Positions 34,340 through 42,106 of a DNA stretch of 64,000 nucleotides are shown here, piece by piece. The position numbers and the translations under genes are program-made. The DNA is from Leifsonia sp. fls2-241-R2A-40a (GTDB lineage Bacteria; Actinomycetota; Actinomycetes; Actinomycetales; Microbacteriaceae). Positions within the stretch are counted from its first letter, which is position 1, and the number at the start of each line of letters is the position of its first letter. The notes below the pieces were generated by a model. The model ran no database searches, was not told the origin of the DNA, and was given only the letters and a program-made list of their open reading frames with translations. The stretch spans positions 496,001-560,000 of the forward strand of contig NZ_JARVRS010000001.1 of NCBI RefSeq assembly GCF_030209575.1, written 5' to 3'.

Positions 34340-35527
34340 TTACGCCGCCACCGTCCGCGGCGCCCGCGCGAGGTAGCCGAGGAGGAACAGCGCGAGCGCC
34401 GCGACGGTCACGACCGCCCCGGCGAGCGGAACGGCCACCGCGCCGCCGGCCGCGAGCGCGAACGCGCCGATCGGCGGGGCGATCGCGATCCCCACGTACA
34501 TCGCCGTCGAGTACCAGGACAGCGCGAGTGCGGCGTTCTCCGGCTCGACGTGGACCAGCCGGTGCTGCACCGGGATGGCGATCGCGAACGCGGCGACGCC
34601 CCACAGCGCGAAGGCGACGATGGATGCGACGAACGAGGCCTCCGCGAACGCCACGGCGACCAGGGTGACCGCCTGGCCGGCGAGCGCGGCGGCCGCGACG
34701 ACCCGGCTTCCGAAGCGGTCGGTGAGCGGACCGGCGATGGTGTTGCCCGCGACACCGGCCACGCCGTAGGCGAGCAGCAGGATAGCCAGCAAGCCGCCGG
34801 ACCCGCCCGTGGACGCACGGGTGACCGCCGCCGAGAAGATGTACACGATGTTGAACCCCGCGATCATGAGCAGCGTGGTCCCGAGCGGGGCGACGATGCG
34901 GAGGTCGGCGAGGGGCGCGAGACGGCGCCGGAACGACACCGCGGGCGGCACAGGCACTCCGCGCACGGCCAGCGGGATGGCGACCACGAGCACCGCCGCG
35001 ATCCCGACGATGCACCAGAGGGCGAACCGCCATCCGGCGAGACCGCCGAGCGCGGTTCCGAGCGGGGAGCCCACCGCCGTCGCGAGCGTGAAGCCGGCTC
35101 CGACGATGGCGAGCGCCTGCCCGCGCTTCTCGGGCCGGGCGAGGGATGCGGCAGCTGCGGTGGCGGTGGGAACGAGAGCTGCTCCGCCCAGGCCGGAGAA
35201 GGTGCGTCCGGCGATGAAGAAGGTCAGATCGGGCGCGAGCGCGGAGGCCGCCGTCCCGACGGCGAAGACAGCCAGGCCCGCCGCCATCAGGGTGGCGCGC
35301 GGTACGCGCGGAAGCAGGATGGAGACCGCCGGCGCGGCGACGGCGACCACGAGCGAATAGCTCGTGATCGACCAGCTCACCTCGGTGGGCGTCGCGCCCA
35401 GGCCGTCCGCCACCTGCGGGAGGAGACCGGCGATCACGAAGGCGTTGGTGCCGACGACGAAGAGCGCGAGCGCGAGGACGAGCAGCGCAGGGAGCGACCT
35501 GCGGTACGATTGTTCGACGAACGTCAT
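34340..35527 (-). CDS. MFS transporter (drug/arabinose-efflux type)
   Basis: A 395-residue twelve-span major facilitator. 'GTNAFVIAGLLPQVADGLG' in span 1, the 'LPRVPRATLMAAGL' loop and 'GGAALVPTATAAAASL' resemble DHA1/AraJ-type exporters. It is divergent from an ArsR-type regulator over a 49-bp gap that contains a full promoter (TTGACA, 18-nt spacer, TACCTT, ATG 6 nt later) and a palindrome overlapping that -35, so repression by the neighbour is likely. The exported compound is unknown. Confidence 0.88.
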   Translation of the reverse strand: MTFVEQSYRRSLPALLVLALALFVVGTNAFVIAGLLPQVADGLGATPTEVSWSITSYSLVVAVAAPAVSILLPRVPRATLMAAGLAVFAVGTAASALAPDLTFFIAGRTFSGLGGAALVPTATAAAASLARPEKRGQALAIVGAGFTLATAVGSPLGTALGGLAGWRFALWCIVGIAAVLVVAIPLAVRGVPVPPAVSFRRRLAPLADLRIVAPLGTTLLMIAGFNIVYIFSAAVTRASTGGSGGLLAILLLAYGVAGVAGNTIAGPLTDRFGSRVVAAAALAGQAVTLVAVAFAEASFVASIVAFALWGVAAFAIAIPVQHRLVHVEPENAALALSWYSTAMYVGIAIAPPIGAFALAAGGAVAVPLAGAVVTVAALALFLLGYLARAPRTVAA

Positions 35528-35533
35528 ACCGTT

Positions 35534-35563
35534 AAGGTACGACTATTGTTCGATGATTGTCAA
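35534..35563 (-). promoter_or_regulatory. Leaderless promoter of the MFS gene
   Basis: On the minus strand TTGACA (35558-35563) and TACCTT (35534-35539) are separated by 18 nt, and the ATG at 35527 lies 6 nt beyond. This is the best -35/-10 pair in the window. Confidence 0.7.
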
Positions 35564-35568
35564 ACAAT
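35545..35568. promoter_or_regulatory. Candidate operator for the ArsR-type regulator
   Basis: ATTGTTCGA (35545-35553) and TCAAACAAT (35560-35568) form a 9-bp inverted repeat with one mismatch and a 6-nt centre, covering the MFS -35 and lying just before the regulator gene. A third half-site ATTGTTCGA occurs at 35509-35517 inside the first codons of the MFS gene. Confidence 0.55.
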
Positions 35569-35576
35569 TTGGGATC

Positions 35577-35879
35577 ATGACCGACTACCCCACCCCCGAC
35601 ATCGCGGATGTGCAGCTCGTCGACGTGCTGCGCGCCGTCGCGGACCCCATCCGGCTGCAGATCGTTCGCGTGCTCGCCGACGGCCGGCCGCATCCCAAAT
35701 CGATGACCGAGTGGGGCGTCGACGTGCAGAAGTCGACCATGGCGCACCACTTCAAGACGCTGCGCGAGGCGGGCGTCACCCGCACGATCGTCTCGGGCCG
35801 CACGCACGAGATCCAGCTGCGGAGGGACGAGCTCGACCAGCGGTTCCCCGGGCTCGTCGAGGCCCTGCTGGGCGACTGA
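35577..35879 (+). CDS. ArsR-type winged-helix transcriptional regulator
   Basis: A 100-residue regulator with a single winged helix-turn-helix: 'LRAVADPIRLQIVRVLADG', recognition region 'VQKSTMAHHFKTLREAGV' and wing 'SGRTHEIQLRRDEL'. No cysteine metal-site motif is present, so a metal sensor role is not supported; it fits the small-molecule or redox-independent ArsR/DUF-type group seen beside MFS pumps. The start is ATG 35577; an in-frame ATG at 35553 lies inside the palindromic operator. It probably represses the divergent exporter and itself. Confidence 0.88.
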   Translation: MTDYPTPDIADVQLVDVLRAVADPIRLQIVRVLADGRPHPKSMTEWGVDVQKSTMAHHFKTLREAGVTRTIVSGRTHEIQLRRDELDQRFPGLVEALLGD

Positions 35880-35880
35880 G

Positions 35881-36153
35881 TCAGCCCAGGGCCTCGTCGA
35901 GCTTGCGCTCCAGCTCTTCCAGGTCGAAGTAGTTCTGCACCACGATCACGTCGGCGTTGGTGCGGCCGATCCGCTCGACCAGCTCCGGCGAGGTCAGGAC
36001 CACCTGGGCGTCGGCCGCTGCCTCGTCGATGTGGGCGGCGTCCGACGCCGTGACGTCCGCGTCGATCCCCAGGCGGTCGAGCACGCGCTCGGCGTTCACC
36101 TTCAGGATGCCGGAGGTCCCGACACCGACACCGCAGATCGCGACGATCTTCAC
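35881..36153 (-). CDS. PTS IIB component (ascorbate/lactose SgaB-like)
   Basis: A 90-residue IIB domain with the phosphocysteine loop near the N-terminus, 'VAICGVGVGTSGILK' (Cys8). In sugar PTS systems IIB takes phosphate from IIA and passes it to sugar bound in IIC. Here it is the last gene of the nucleoside operon and no IIC gene is in the window. The start codon is GTG, 13 bp after the IIA stop. It is convergent with the ArsR gene, one base apart. Confidence 0.85.
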   Translation of the reverse strand: MKIVAICGVGVGTSGILKVNAERVLDRLGIDADVTASDAAHIDEAAADAQVVLTSPELVERIGRTNADVIVVQNYFDLEELERKLDEALG

Positions 36154-36166
36154 CGCTCGACCCTGC

Positions 36167-36625
36167 TCACCGCGACGACTCCTCGCTCAGGGTGAGGATG
36201 CGCTGCACGTCGGCCACGTCGGTCGCGGCCGCCAGGGCGGGGATCGCCTCGGGGTCGTTGAACACGTTCGCCAGTTCGGCGACGCTCGTCACGTGCGCCT
36301 CGGGCGTGGAGACGGCGAGGCCGAGCACCACGGACACGGGGTCGTTGTGCGGGTGACCGAAGACCACGGGCTCGTCGAGCGTCACCACGGACAGCCCGTC
36401 GGAGTTCACGTCCGGCCCTGGACGGGCGTGCGCGAGCGCGAGCCCCGGAGCGATGACGATGTACGCGCCGAACTCCTCGATCACCTGGATCATCCGGTGC
36501 GCGTAACCCTGTTCGGTCGCGCCGGAACGGGCCAGCGCCTCCCCTGCCAGCTGGACCGCCTGGCGCCAGTCGTCGGCGTGCGCGCCGACGGTGATGGCGG
36601 AATCAGGCAGCGGTGGCAGTGACAT
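36167..36625 (-). CDS. PTS IIA component (mannitol/fructose/ascorbate type)
   Basis: A 152-residue IIA domain. 'YIVIAPGLALAHARPGPDVN' contains the phosphohistidine within the 'AHARP' motif, and 'VFGHPHNDPVSVVLGLA' is the conserved strand after it. It would accept phosphate from HPr. It lies 24 bp after ada and 13 bp before the IIB gene, all on one strand, so it is co-transcribed with nucleoside uptake and salvage genes. Either a distant IIC exists or the pair has a regulatory role. Confidence 0.87.
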   Translation of the reverse strand: MSLPPLPDSAITVGAHADDWRQAVQLAGEALARSGATEQGYAHRMIQVIEEFGAYIVIAPGLALAHARPGPDVNSDGLSVVTLDEPVVFGHPHNDPVSVVLGLAVSTPEAHVTSVAELANVFNDPEAIPALAAATDVADVQRILTLSEESSR

Positions 36626-36649
36626 ATCTTCAGCGTAACGCCCGGGCGG

Positions 36650-37765
36650 TTACGAACCCTCGAAACCTGCTGTGATGATCTCGGCCAGTTCTTCACGCTC
36701 TTCGAGCGGCAGGAACGCGCCGGCCGCCGCGTTGAGCTGGAAGATCTCCAGGTCGGTGCGGTCGTACGCGAACGCGTCTGCGAGGATGCTCAGCTCGCGC
36801 GTCAGGGTCGTCCCGCTCATGAGGCGGTTGTCGGTGTTCACCGTCACCCGGAAGCCCAGCTGGTACAGCAGGTCGAACGGGTGGTCGAGGATGTCGTCGC
36901 CCCACGCCGCGATCGCACCGGTCTGCAGGTTCGAGGTCGGGCTGGTCTCGAGCGCGATCTCGCGGTCCTTGACCCACTGCGACAGGGTGCCGAGCGTGAC
37001 GTAGGTGTTCTCGTCGTCCTGGCGCTCCACCGTGATGTCCTCGGCGAGGCGGACACCATGGCCGAGACGCAGCGCGCGGCCGTCGAGGAGTGCGCTCCGG
37101 ATGCTGTCGAGCCCGTCGGCCTCGCCGGCGTGCACCGTTGCGGGGAAGAACTCCGCCGCGAGGTAGTCGAACGCCGCGCGGTGGTTCGAGGCCGGGAAGC
37201 CCGCCTCCGGGCCGGCGATGTCGAAGCCGACGACGCCGCGGTCGCGGTGCCGCACGGCGAGCTCGGCGATCTCGAGCCCGCGGTCGGTGTGACGCATGGC
37301 CGTCACCAACTGACCGACACGGATGCGGCCACCCGCTGCACGTACGTCGTCGATGCCCTGCTCCACGCCCTCCTGAACGGCCTCGACCGTCTCGTCGAGC
37401 GTGAGACCGCCGGTGAGGTGCTGCTCGGGCGCCCAGCGGATCTCGCCGTAGACGACGCCGTCGGCGCCGAGGTCCTGCACGAATTCGCGGGCGACGCGGG
37501 TGAGGCCCTCGCGCGTCTGCATGACGGCGGTGGTCAGGTCGAACGTCTTGAGGTACTCGACCAGCGAGCCCGAGTTCGACTTCGTCGCGAACCAGCGGCC
37601 CAGCTCGGTCGCATCCTGCGCAGGAAGCTGCAGGCCGATCTGCTCCCCCAGCTCCAGGACGGTCGTCGGGCGCAGCCCGCCGTCGAGGTGGTCGTGCAGG
37701 GAGACCTTCGGCAGCGGCCGGATCTCGGTGCCGTCGGACAGCGTGTACTCGTTCCAGTCGCTCAT
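36650..37765 (-). CDS. add: Adenosine deaminase
   Basis: A 371-residue TIM-barrel metalloenzyme converting adenosine and deoxyadenosine to inosine forms. Zinc ligands His24 and His26 lie in 'VSLHDHLDGGLRP'; 'TVHAGEADG' and 'RLGHGVRL' supply the third His and catalytic Glu/His; 'VTVNTDNRLMSGT' has the catalytic Asp. The substrate-binding 'ETSPTSN' is present. Product inosine would feed PunA. It lies 10 bp after deoA in the nucleoside operon. Confidence 0.95.
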   Translation of the reverse strand: MSDWNEYTLSDGTEIRPLPKVSLHDHLDGGLRPTTVLELGEQIGLQLPAQDATELGRWFATKSNSGSLVEYLKTFDLTTAVMQTREGLTRVAREFVQDLGADGVVYGEIRWAPEQHLTGGLTLDETVEAVQEGVEQGIDDVRAAGGRIRVGQLVTAMRHTDRGLEIAELAVRHRDRGVVGFDIAGPEAGFPASNHRAAFDYLAAEFFPATVHAGEADGLDSIRSALLDGRALRLGHGVRLAEDITVERQDDENTYVTLGTLSQWVKDREIALETSPTSNLQTGAIAAWGDDILDHPFDLLYQLGFRVTVNTDNRLMSGTTLTRELSILADAFAYDRTDLEIFQLNAAAGAFLPLEEREELAEIITAGFEGS

Positions 37766-37775
37766 GAATCCAACC

Positions 37776-39083
37776 CTAGGCGATGCGGTCGGCGATCAGC
37801 GGGCCGCGCTCGAACGCGGTTCCCGGCTCCGCGATGCGGTAGGCGCCCTCGAGCGCCTCGAGCGCGCGCTCGAAGCGGGCCGGCTCGTCCGCCGAGAGTG
37901 TGAACAGCGGCTGGCCCGCGCGGATCTGGTCGCCGGGCTTCGCGTGCAGGTCGATCCCGGCGGCGTGCTGCACCGGGTCCTGCTTGCGGGCGCGGCCCGC
38001 ACCGAGCCGCCAGGCGGCGATGCCGAACGGCAGCGCCTCCTGCTCGACGAGGATTCCGTCGCGGTCCGCGACGACGGTGTGGGTCTCCTTGGCGACCGGC
38101 AGCGGGGCGTCGGGGTCGCCGCCCTGCGCGCGGATGACCTCACACCACTTGTCCATCGCGCGGCCGTCCTTCAGCGCCGCCTCGACGTCCTCGTCCGGAC
38201 GGCCGGCGAGCGCGAGCATCTCGCGCGCCAGCGCAACCGTCAGCTCGACGATGTCGGCGGGGCCGCCGCCGGCGAGCACCTCGACCGACTCGCGGACCTC
38301 GTTGGCGTTTCCGATGGCGAGCCCCAGAGGGACGTTCATGTCCGTGAGCAGCGCGGACGTCGCGACGCCCGCATCCCGGCCCAGCTCCACCATCGTGCGC
38401 GCCAGCTCGCGCGAGCGCTCGATGTCCTTGAGGAATGCGCCGGAACCGAACTTCACGTCGAGCACCAGCGCGCTGGTCCCCTCGGCGATCTTCTTCGACA
38501 TGATCGAGGAGGCGATGAGCGGGATGGCCTCCACCGTGCCGGTGATGTCGCGCAGTGCGTACAGCTTGCCGTCGGCGGGCGCGAGGCCCGACCCGGCGGC
38601 GCAGATGACGCCGCCCTCGTTCTGCAGCTGCGCGAACATCTCCTCGTTGCTGAGGTTGGCGCGCCAGCCGGGGATGCTCTCCAGCTTGTCGAGCGTCCCG
38701 CCGGTGTGGCCGAGCCCGCGACCCGACAGCTGCGGGACCGCGACGCCGAAGGTCGCGACGAGCGGCATCAGGGGCAGCGTGATCTTGTCGCCGACCCCGC
38801 CCGTGGAGTGCTTGTCGGCCGTCGGCTTGCCGAGGGCGGAGAAGTCCATCCGCTCGCCCGAGGCGATCATGGCGAGTGTCATGTCCTTGATCTCGCGGCG
38901 CGTCATCCCGTTGAGGAAGATCGCCATCGTCATGGCCGACATCTGCTCGTCACCCACGTAGCCGCGGGTGTACGCGTCGATGAGCCAGTCGATCTCGGCG
39001 GTGGTGAGCTCGCCGCGGTCGCGCTTGGTCCGGATCAGGTCGACGGCGTCGAACGCCTCGACCTCTGCTGCACGGTCGGTCAC
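37776..39083 (-). CDS. deoA: Thymidine phosphorylase (pyrimidine-nucleoside phosphorylase)
   Basis: A 435-residue homodimeric-type phosphorylase cleaving thymidine or deoxyuridine to base and deoxyribose-1-phosphate. The family signature 'SGRGLGHTGGTLDKLE' is intact, with 'KHSTGGVGDK' (phosphate binding) and 'SIMSKKIAEG'. The GTG at 39083 follows AGGAACCCTTC. It lies 13 bp after cdd; deaminated cytidine from Cdd is a natural substrate chain. Confidence 0.95.
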   Translation of the reverse strand: MTDRAAEVEAFDAVDLIRTKRDRGELTTAEIDWLIDAYTRGYVGDEQMSAMTMAIFLNGMTRREIKDMTLAMIASGERMDFSALGKPTADKHSTGGVGDKITLPLMPLVATFGVAVPQLSGRGLGHTGGTLDKLESIPGWRANLSNEEMFAQLQNEGGVICAAGSGLAPADGKLYALRDITGTVEAIPLIASSIMSKKIAEGTSALVLDVKFGSGAFLKDIERSRELARTMVELGRDAGVATSALLTDMNVPLGLAIGNANEVRESVEVLAGGGPADIVELTVALAREMLALAGRPDEDVEAALKDGRAMDKWCEVIRAQGGDPDAPLPVAKETHTVVADRDGILVEQEALPFGIAAWRLGAGRARKQDPVQHAAGIDLHAKPGDQIRAGQPLFTLSADEPARFERALEALEGAYRIAEPGTAFERGPLIADRIA

Positions 39084-39096
39084 GAAGGGTTCCTGT

Positions 39097-39534
39097 TCAG
39101 TCGTTCTCGTGCTCGGCCGCGTAGGCGGCGAGCTGGCGCGGCCCGAAGGCGTCGGGCAGCACCTGGTCGATGGTGCGGATGCCGGACACCGTCTCGAGCA
39201 GCATCCCCTCCGCCGAGTGCTCGTACAGCAGCTGGCGGCACCGGCCGCACGGCATCAGGATGTCGCCGTCGCCGTTGACGCAGGTGAAGGCGACGAGGTG
39301 GCCGCCACCGGTCATCGCGAGCGACGACACCAGGCCGCACTCGGCGCACAGGGTGACGCCGTAGCTGGCGTTCTCGACGTTGCAGCCGCTGACGATGCGT
39401 CCGTCGTCGACGAGCGCGGCGGATCCCACCGGGAACTTCGAGTACGGCACGTAGGCGTGCGTCATCGCCTCGGTCGCGGCGAAGCGCAGCGCATCCCAGT
39501 CGATGGAGTCGGGAGTAGGGATCTCGGCGCTCAT
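39097..39534 (-). CDS. cdd: Cytidine deaminase
   Basis: A 145-residue zinc enzyme deaminating cytidine and deoxycytidine. It shows 'YVPYSKFPVGSAAL', 'GCNVENASYGVTLCAE' with the Cys-Ala-Glu active site, and 'PCGRCRQLLYE' with the two remaining zinc cysteines. Its ATG overlaps the stop of the preceding permease (ATGA), so uptake and catabolism are translationally linked. Confidence 0.96.
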   Translation of the reverse strand: MSAEIPTPDSIDWDALRFAATEAMTHAYVPYSKFPVGSAALVDDGRIVSGCNVENASYGVTLCAECGLVSSLAMTGGGHLVAFTCVNGDGDILMPCGRCRQLLYEHSAEGMLLETVSGIRTIDQVLPDAFGPRQLAAYAAEHEND

Positions 39535-40823
39535 GACTTGATGTACGGCTTCCCGTCGGCGGCCGGAGCCCGCGAGAGGCCGACGAGACCGGCGACCGCC
39601 AGGATCGTCACCACGTAGGGCAGCATCAGCATGAACTCGCTCGGCACCGGCGATCCGATGATGCTGAGCACGTTCTGCAGGTTCGTCGCGAAGCCGAAGA
39701 GCAGCGCCGCCAGGGTGGCCCGGATCGGGTCCCAGCGACCGAAGATGACGGCCGCGAGGGCGATGAAGCCCTGACCGGCGGTCATCTCCTTGGAGAACGC
39801 GCCCACCGAGCCCAGCGTGTAGTAGGCGCCGCCGAGGCCGGCGATCGCGCCCGCGAGGGACACGTTCCAGAACCGGGTGCTGTTGACGTTGATACCGACC
39901 GTGTCCGCGGCCTCCGGGTGCTCGCCGACGGAGCGGAGGCGGAGTCCCCACCGGGTCTTGAACAGCCCGAACCACACCAGGAAGACCGCGATGTACATCA
40001 GGTACTCGATGATCGACTGGTCGAAGAGGACCTTGCCGATGATCGGGATGTCGCTGAGCAGCGGGATGGGCCAGTTCGGCAGACGCGGAGGGTGGTTGAG
40101 CAGCTGCGGGTTGCCGGCCAGCACCTTGGAGTACAGGAAGCTCGTCAGGCCGATGACCAGCACGTTGAGCACGACGCCGACGATGACCTGGTCGACCAGG
40201 TACTTGATCCCGAAGGCTGCGAGCAGGAACGAGACGAGCACGCCCGCGACCATCGCCGCGAGGAGGCCGACCACCCAGCTGCCGGTGAGGGTCGCGGTCA
40301 TCGCCGAGACGAAGGCGCCTGCGAGCAGCTGGCCCTCGATCGCGACGTTCACCACGCCGCCGCGCTCGGAGACGACACCGCCGAGGGCGCCGAACACCAG
40401 CGGCACAGCGAGGGTAATCGTGCCGAGGAGGAGGCCCGTGACCGGCACCGGGTACGGGCTGCCCGAGTCCGCCCATGCGAGGAACGCGAACATGAACAGC
40501 AGCGAGAAGACGATCACGAGCCAGATCGGCGTCTTGCGGGCACGGTAGGACAGGTACGCGCTCCACGCGGTGATGGCGAGGAGCAGGATCGTGACCACCG
40601 TGGTGGTGACGAACGTGTCGACCGTCAGCGGCGGGAGCTTGATCGCGTCCGAGTTCTCGGAGAAGCGGAACGCACTCTGCCCGTGACGCCCGAACCCGAA
40701 GAACAGGATGACGCTGATCACGACGAAGACACCGAACGCGATCGGGGCCTTCCAGGAGCGGATCTCCGCCTTCTCGAGGACGATCGGCGAGGAGTCGGGG
40801 ACGACGGGGGCGGTGGTGGTCAC
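39531..40823 (-). CDS. ABC nucleoside transporter permease (second subunit)
   Basis: A 430-residue permease of the BPD_transp_2 type with about ten to twelve membrane helices. 'GALGGVVSERGGVVNVAIEGQLLAGA' is the typical conserved loop of nucleoside permeases such as NupQ/YufQ, and 'SVGEHPEAADTVGI' is the ATPase-coupling loop. The GTG at 40823 overlaps the stop of the first permease. An N-terminal extension of about 25 residues precedes the first span. Confidence 0.92.
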   Translation of the reverse strand: MTTTAPVVPDSSPIVLEKAEIRSWKAPIAFGVFVVISVILFFGFGRHGQSAFRFSENSDAIKLPPLTVDTFVTTTVVTILLLAITAWSAYLSYRARKTPIWLVIVFSLLFMFAFLAWADSGSPYPVPVTGLLLGTITLAVPLVFGALGGVVSERGGVVNVAIEGQLLAGAFVSAMTATLTGSWVVGLLAAMVAGVLVSFLLAAFGIKYLVDQVIVGVVLNVLVIGLTSFLYSKVLAGNPQLLNHPPRLPNWPIPLLSDIPIIGKVLFDQSIIEYLMYIAVFLVWFGLFKTRWGLRLRSVGEHPEAADTVGINVNSTRFWNVSLAGAIAGLGGAYYTLGSVGAFSKEMTAGQGFIALAAVIFGRWDPIRATLAALLFGFATNLQNVLSIIGSPVPSEFMLMLPYVVTILAVAGLVGLSRAPAADGKPYIKS

Positions 40824-42106
40824 TTGGCCTCCACCTCCTTCGAGACGATGGGACGCGGTCTCCGGGGCGAGCTCCCCGGCTCCGGCAGGCGGAAGATGGC
40901 CCGCACCAGGGGCGGTGCGGCGACGAACAGGACGATCAGCGACTGCAGGATGAGCACGATGTCGATCGGGATGTCGTTGGCGGCCTGGATGGTGTAGCCA
41001 CCGGCCTTGAGCGCTCCGAACAGCAGACCGGCGATGAACACGCCCCAGGGGCGCGAGCGCCCGAGCAGGGCGACGGTGATCGCGTCGAAGCCGATGCCCG
41101 CATCCACGCCCGAACTGATGCCCTGGGGGAAGACGCCCAGCGCCTGGCTCGCACCCGCGATGCCGACGAGGCCACCGGCGATGAGCATGGCGTAGACGTA
41201 CACGTTCTTGACGTTGATGCCCGCGACGCGCGCCGCGTTCGGGTTCTCGCCGACCGCCCGGAAACGGAAGCCGAGGCTCGAGCGGTTGATCAGCCACCAC
41301 ACGAACACGGTGGCGCCGATCACCACGACGAACGCCCAGGTGAGGTTGTACTGCTCGCCGAACAGCGGCGGGAAGACCGCGTTGGCGTGGATCGGGGGCG
41401 CCTTCGGGTTGTTCGACCCCGGCGCCTGCAGCAGCCCCTGCGTACGCAGCATGTAGGCGATCAGATAGAAGGCGATGTAGTTGAGCATGATCGTGACGAT
41501 CACCTCGTGCGCGCCGGTGCGCGCCTTCAGCGCGCCGACGATGCCGGCCCAGATCGCGCCGCCGGCGATGCCCGCGGCGACCGCGAGCACCAGGTGCAGC
41601 ACGGGCGGCAGGTCGAACGAGAAGCCCACCCACGCGGAGGCGGCCGCGGCGATCAGGATCTGCCCCTGCCCACCGATGTTGAACAGCCCGACGCGGAACG
41701 CCAGTGCGACGCCGAGCCCGCTGACGATGAGCGGCGTGGCGAACGTCAGCGTCTCGGTCAGCGGGCGGATACCTGCCGAGAACGAGGGACGGCGGAAGTT
41801 GTAGATCGCACCCTGGAACATCGAGACGTAGGCGTTGGACACCGAGGTCCAGATCGCCGAGAAGGTATCGCCCGGCCGTGCGAAGAAGTACCCGGCCGCG
41901 CGCTGCACCTGCGGGTCCGTCGCGGCGATCAGGATCGCTCCGACGATCAGCGCGAGCACGACGGCGAGGATGGAGATGACCACCGAGCCGCTCATGATGT
42001 CGCGGACGGTGCGGTTCCAGCGCGAGGGCTCCTCGTCGCGTCCGGTGACGGGAGCCGGCGCTCCGGGCTCCGCGGGCTGGGCCGGCGCGGTGTCGGTCCC
42101 GGTCAT
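40820..42106 (-). CDS. ABC nucleoside transporter permease (first subunit)
   Basis: A 428-residue permease with a Pro/Ala-rich cytoplasmic N-terminus and about ten spans. 'ATPLIVSGLGVALAFRVGLFNIGGQGQ' and 'AVGENPNAARVAGINVKNV' match NupP/YufP-like permeases paired with the other permease and the double ATPase. Its ATG overlaps the ATPase stop (ATGA). Confidence 0.92.
   Translation of the reverse strand: MTGTDTAPAQPAEPGAPAPVTGRDEEPSRWNRTVRDIMSGSVVISILAVVLALIVGAILIAATDPQVQRAAGYFFARPGDTFSAIWTSVSNAYVSMFQGAIYNFRRPSFSAGIRPLTETLTFATPLIVSGLGVALAFRVGLFNIGGQGQILIAAAASAWVGFSFDLPPVLHLVLAVAAGIAGGAIWAGIVGALKARTGAHEVIVTIMLNYIAFYLIAYMLRTQGLLQAPGSNNPKAPPIHANAVFPPLFGEQYNLTWAFVVVIGATVFVWWLINRSSLGFRFRAVGENPNAARVAGINVKNVYVYAMLIAGGLVGIAGASQALGVFPQGISSGVDAGIGFDAITVALLGRSRPWGVFIAGLLFGALKAGGYTIQAANDIPIDIVLILQSLIVLFVAAPPLVRAIFRLPEPGSSPRRPRPIVSKEVEAK

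Noticed and set aside
36167-36625. A full sugar PTS in this window
   Set aside because: Only IIA and IIB are present; no membrane IIC, HPr or enzyme I gene is found.
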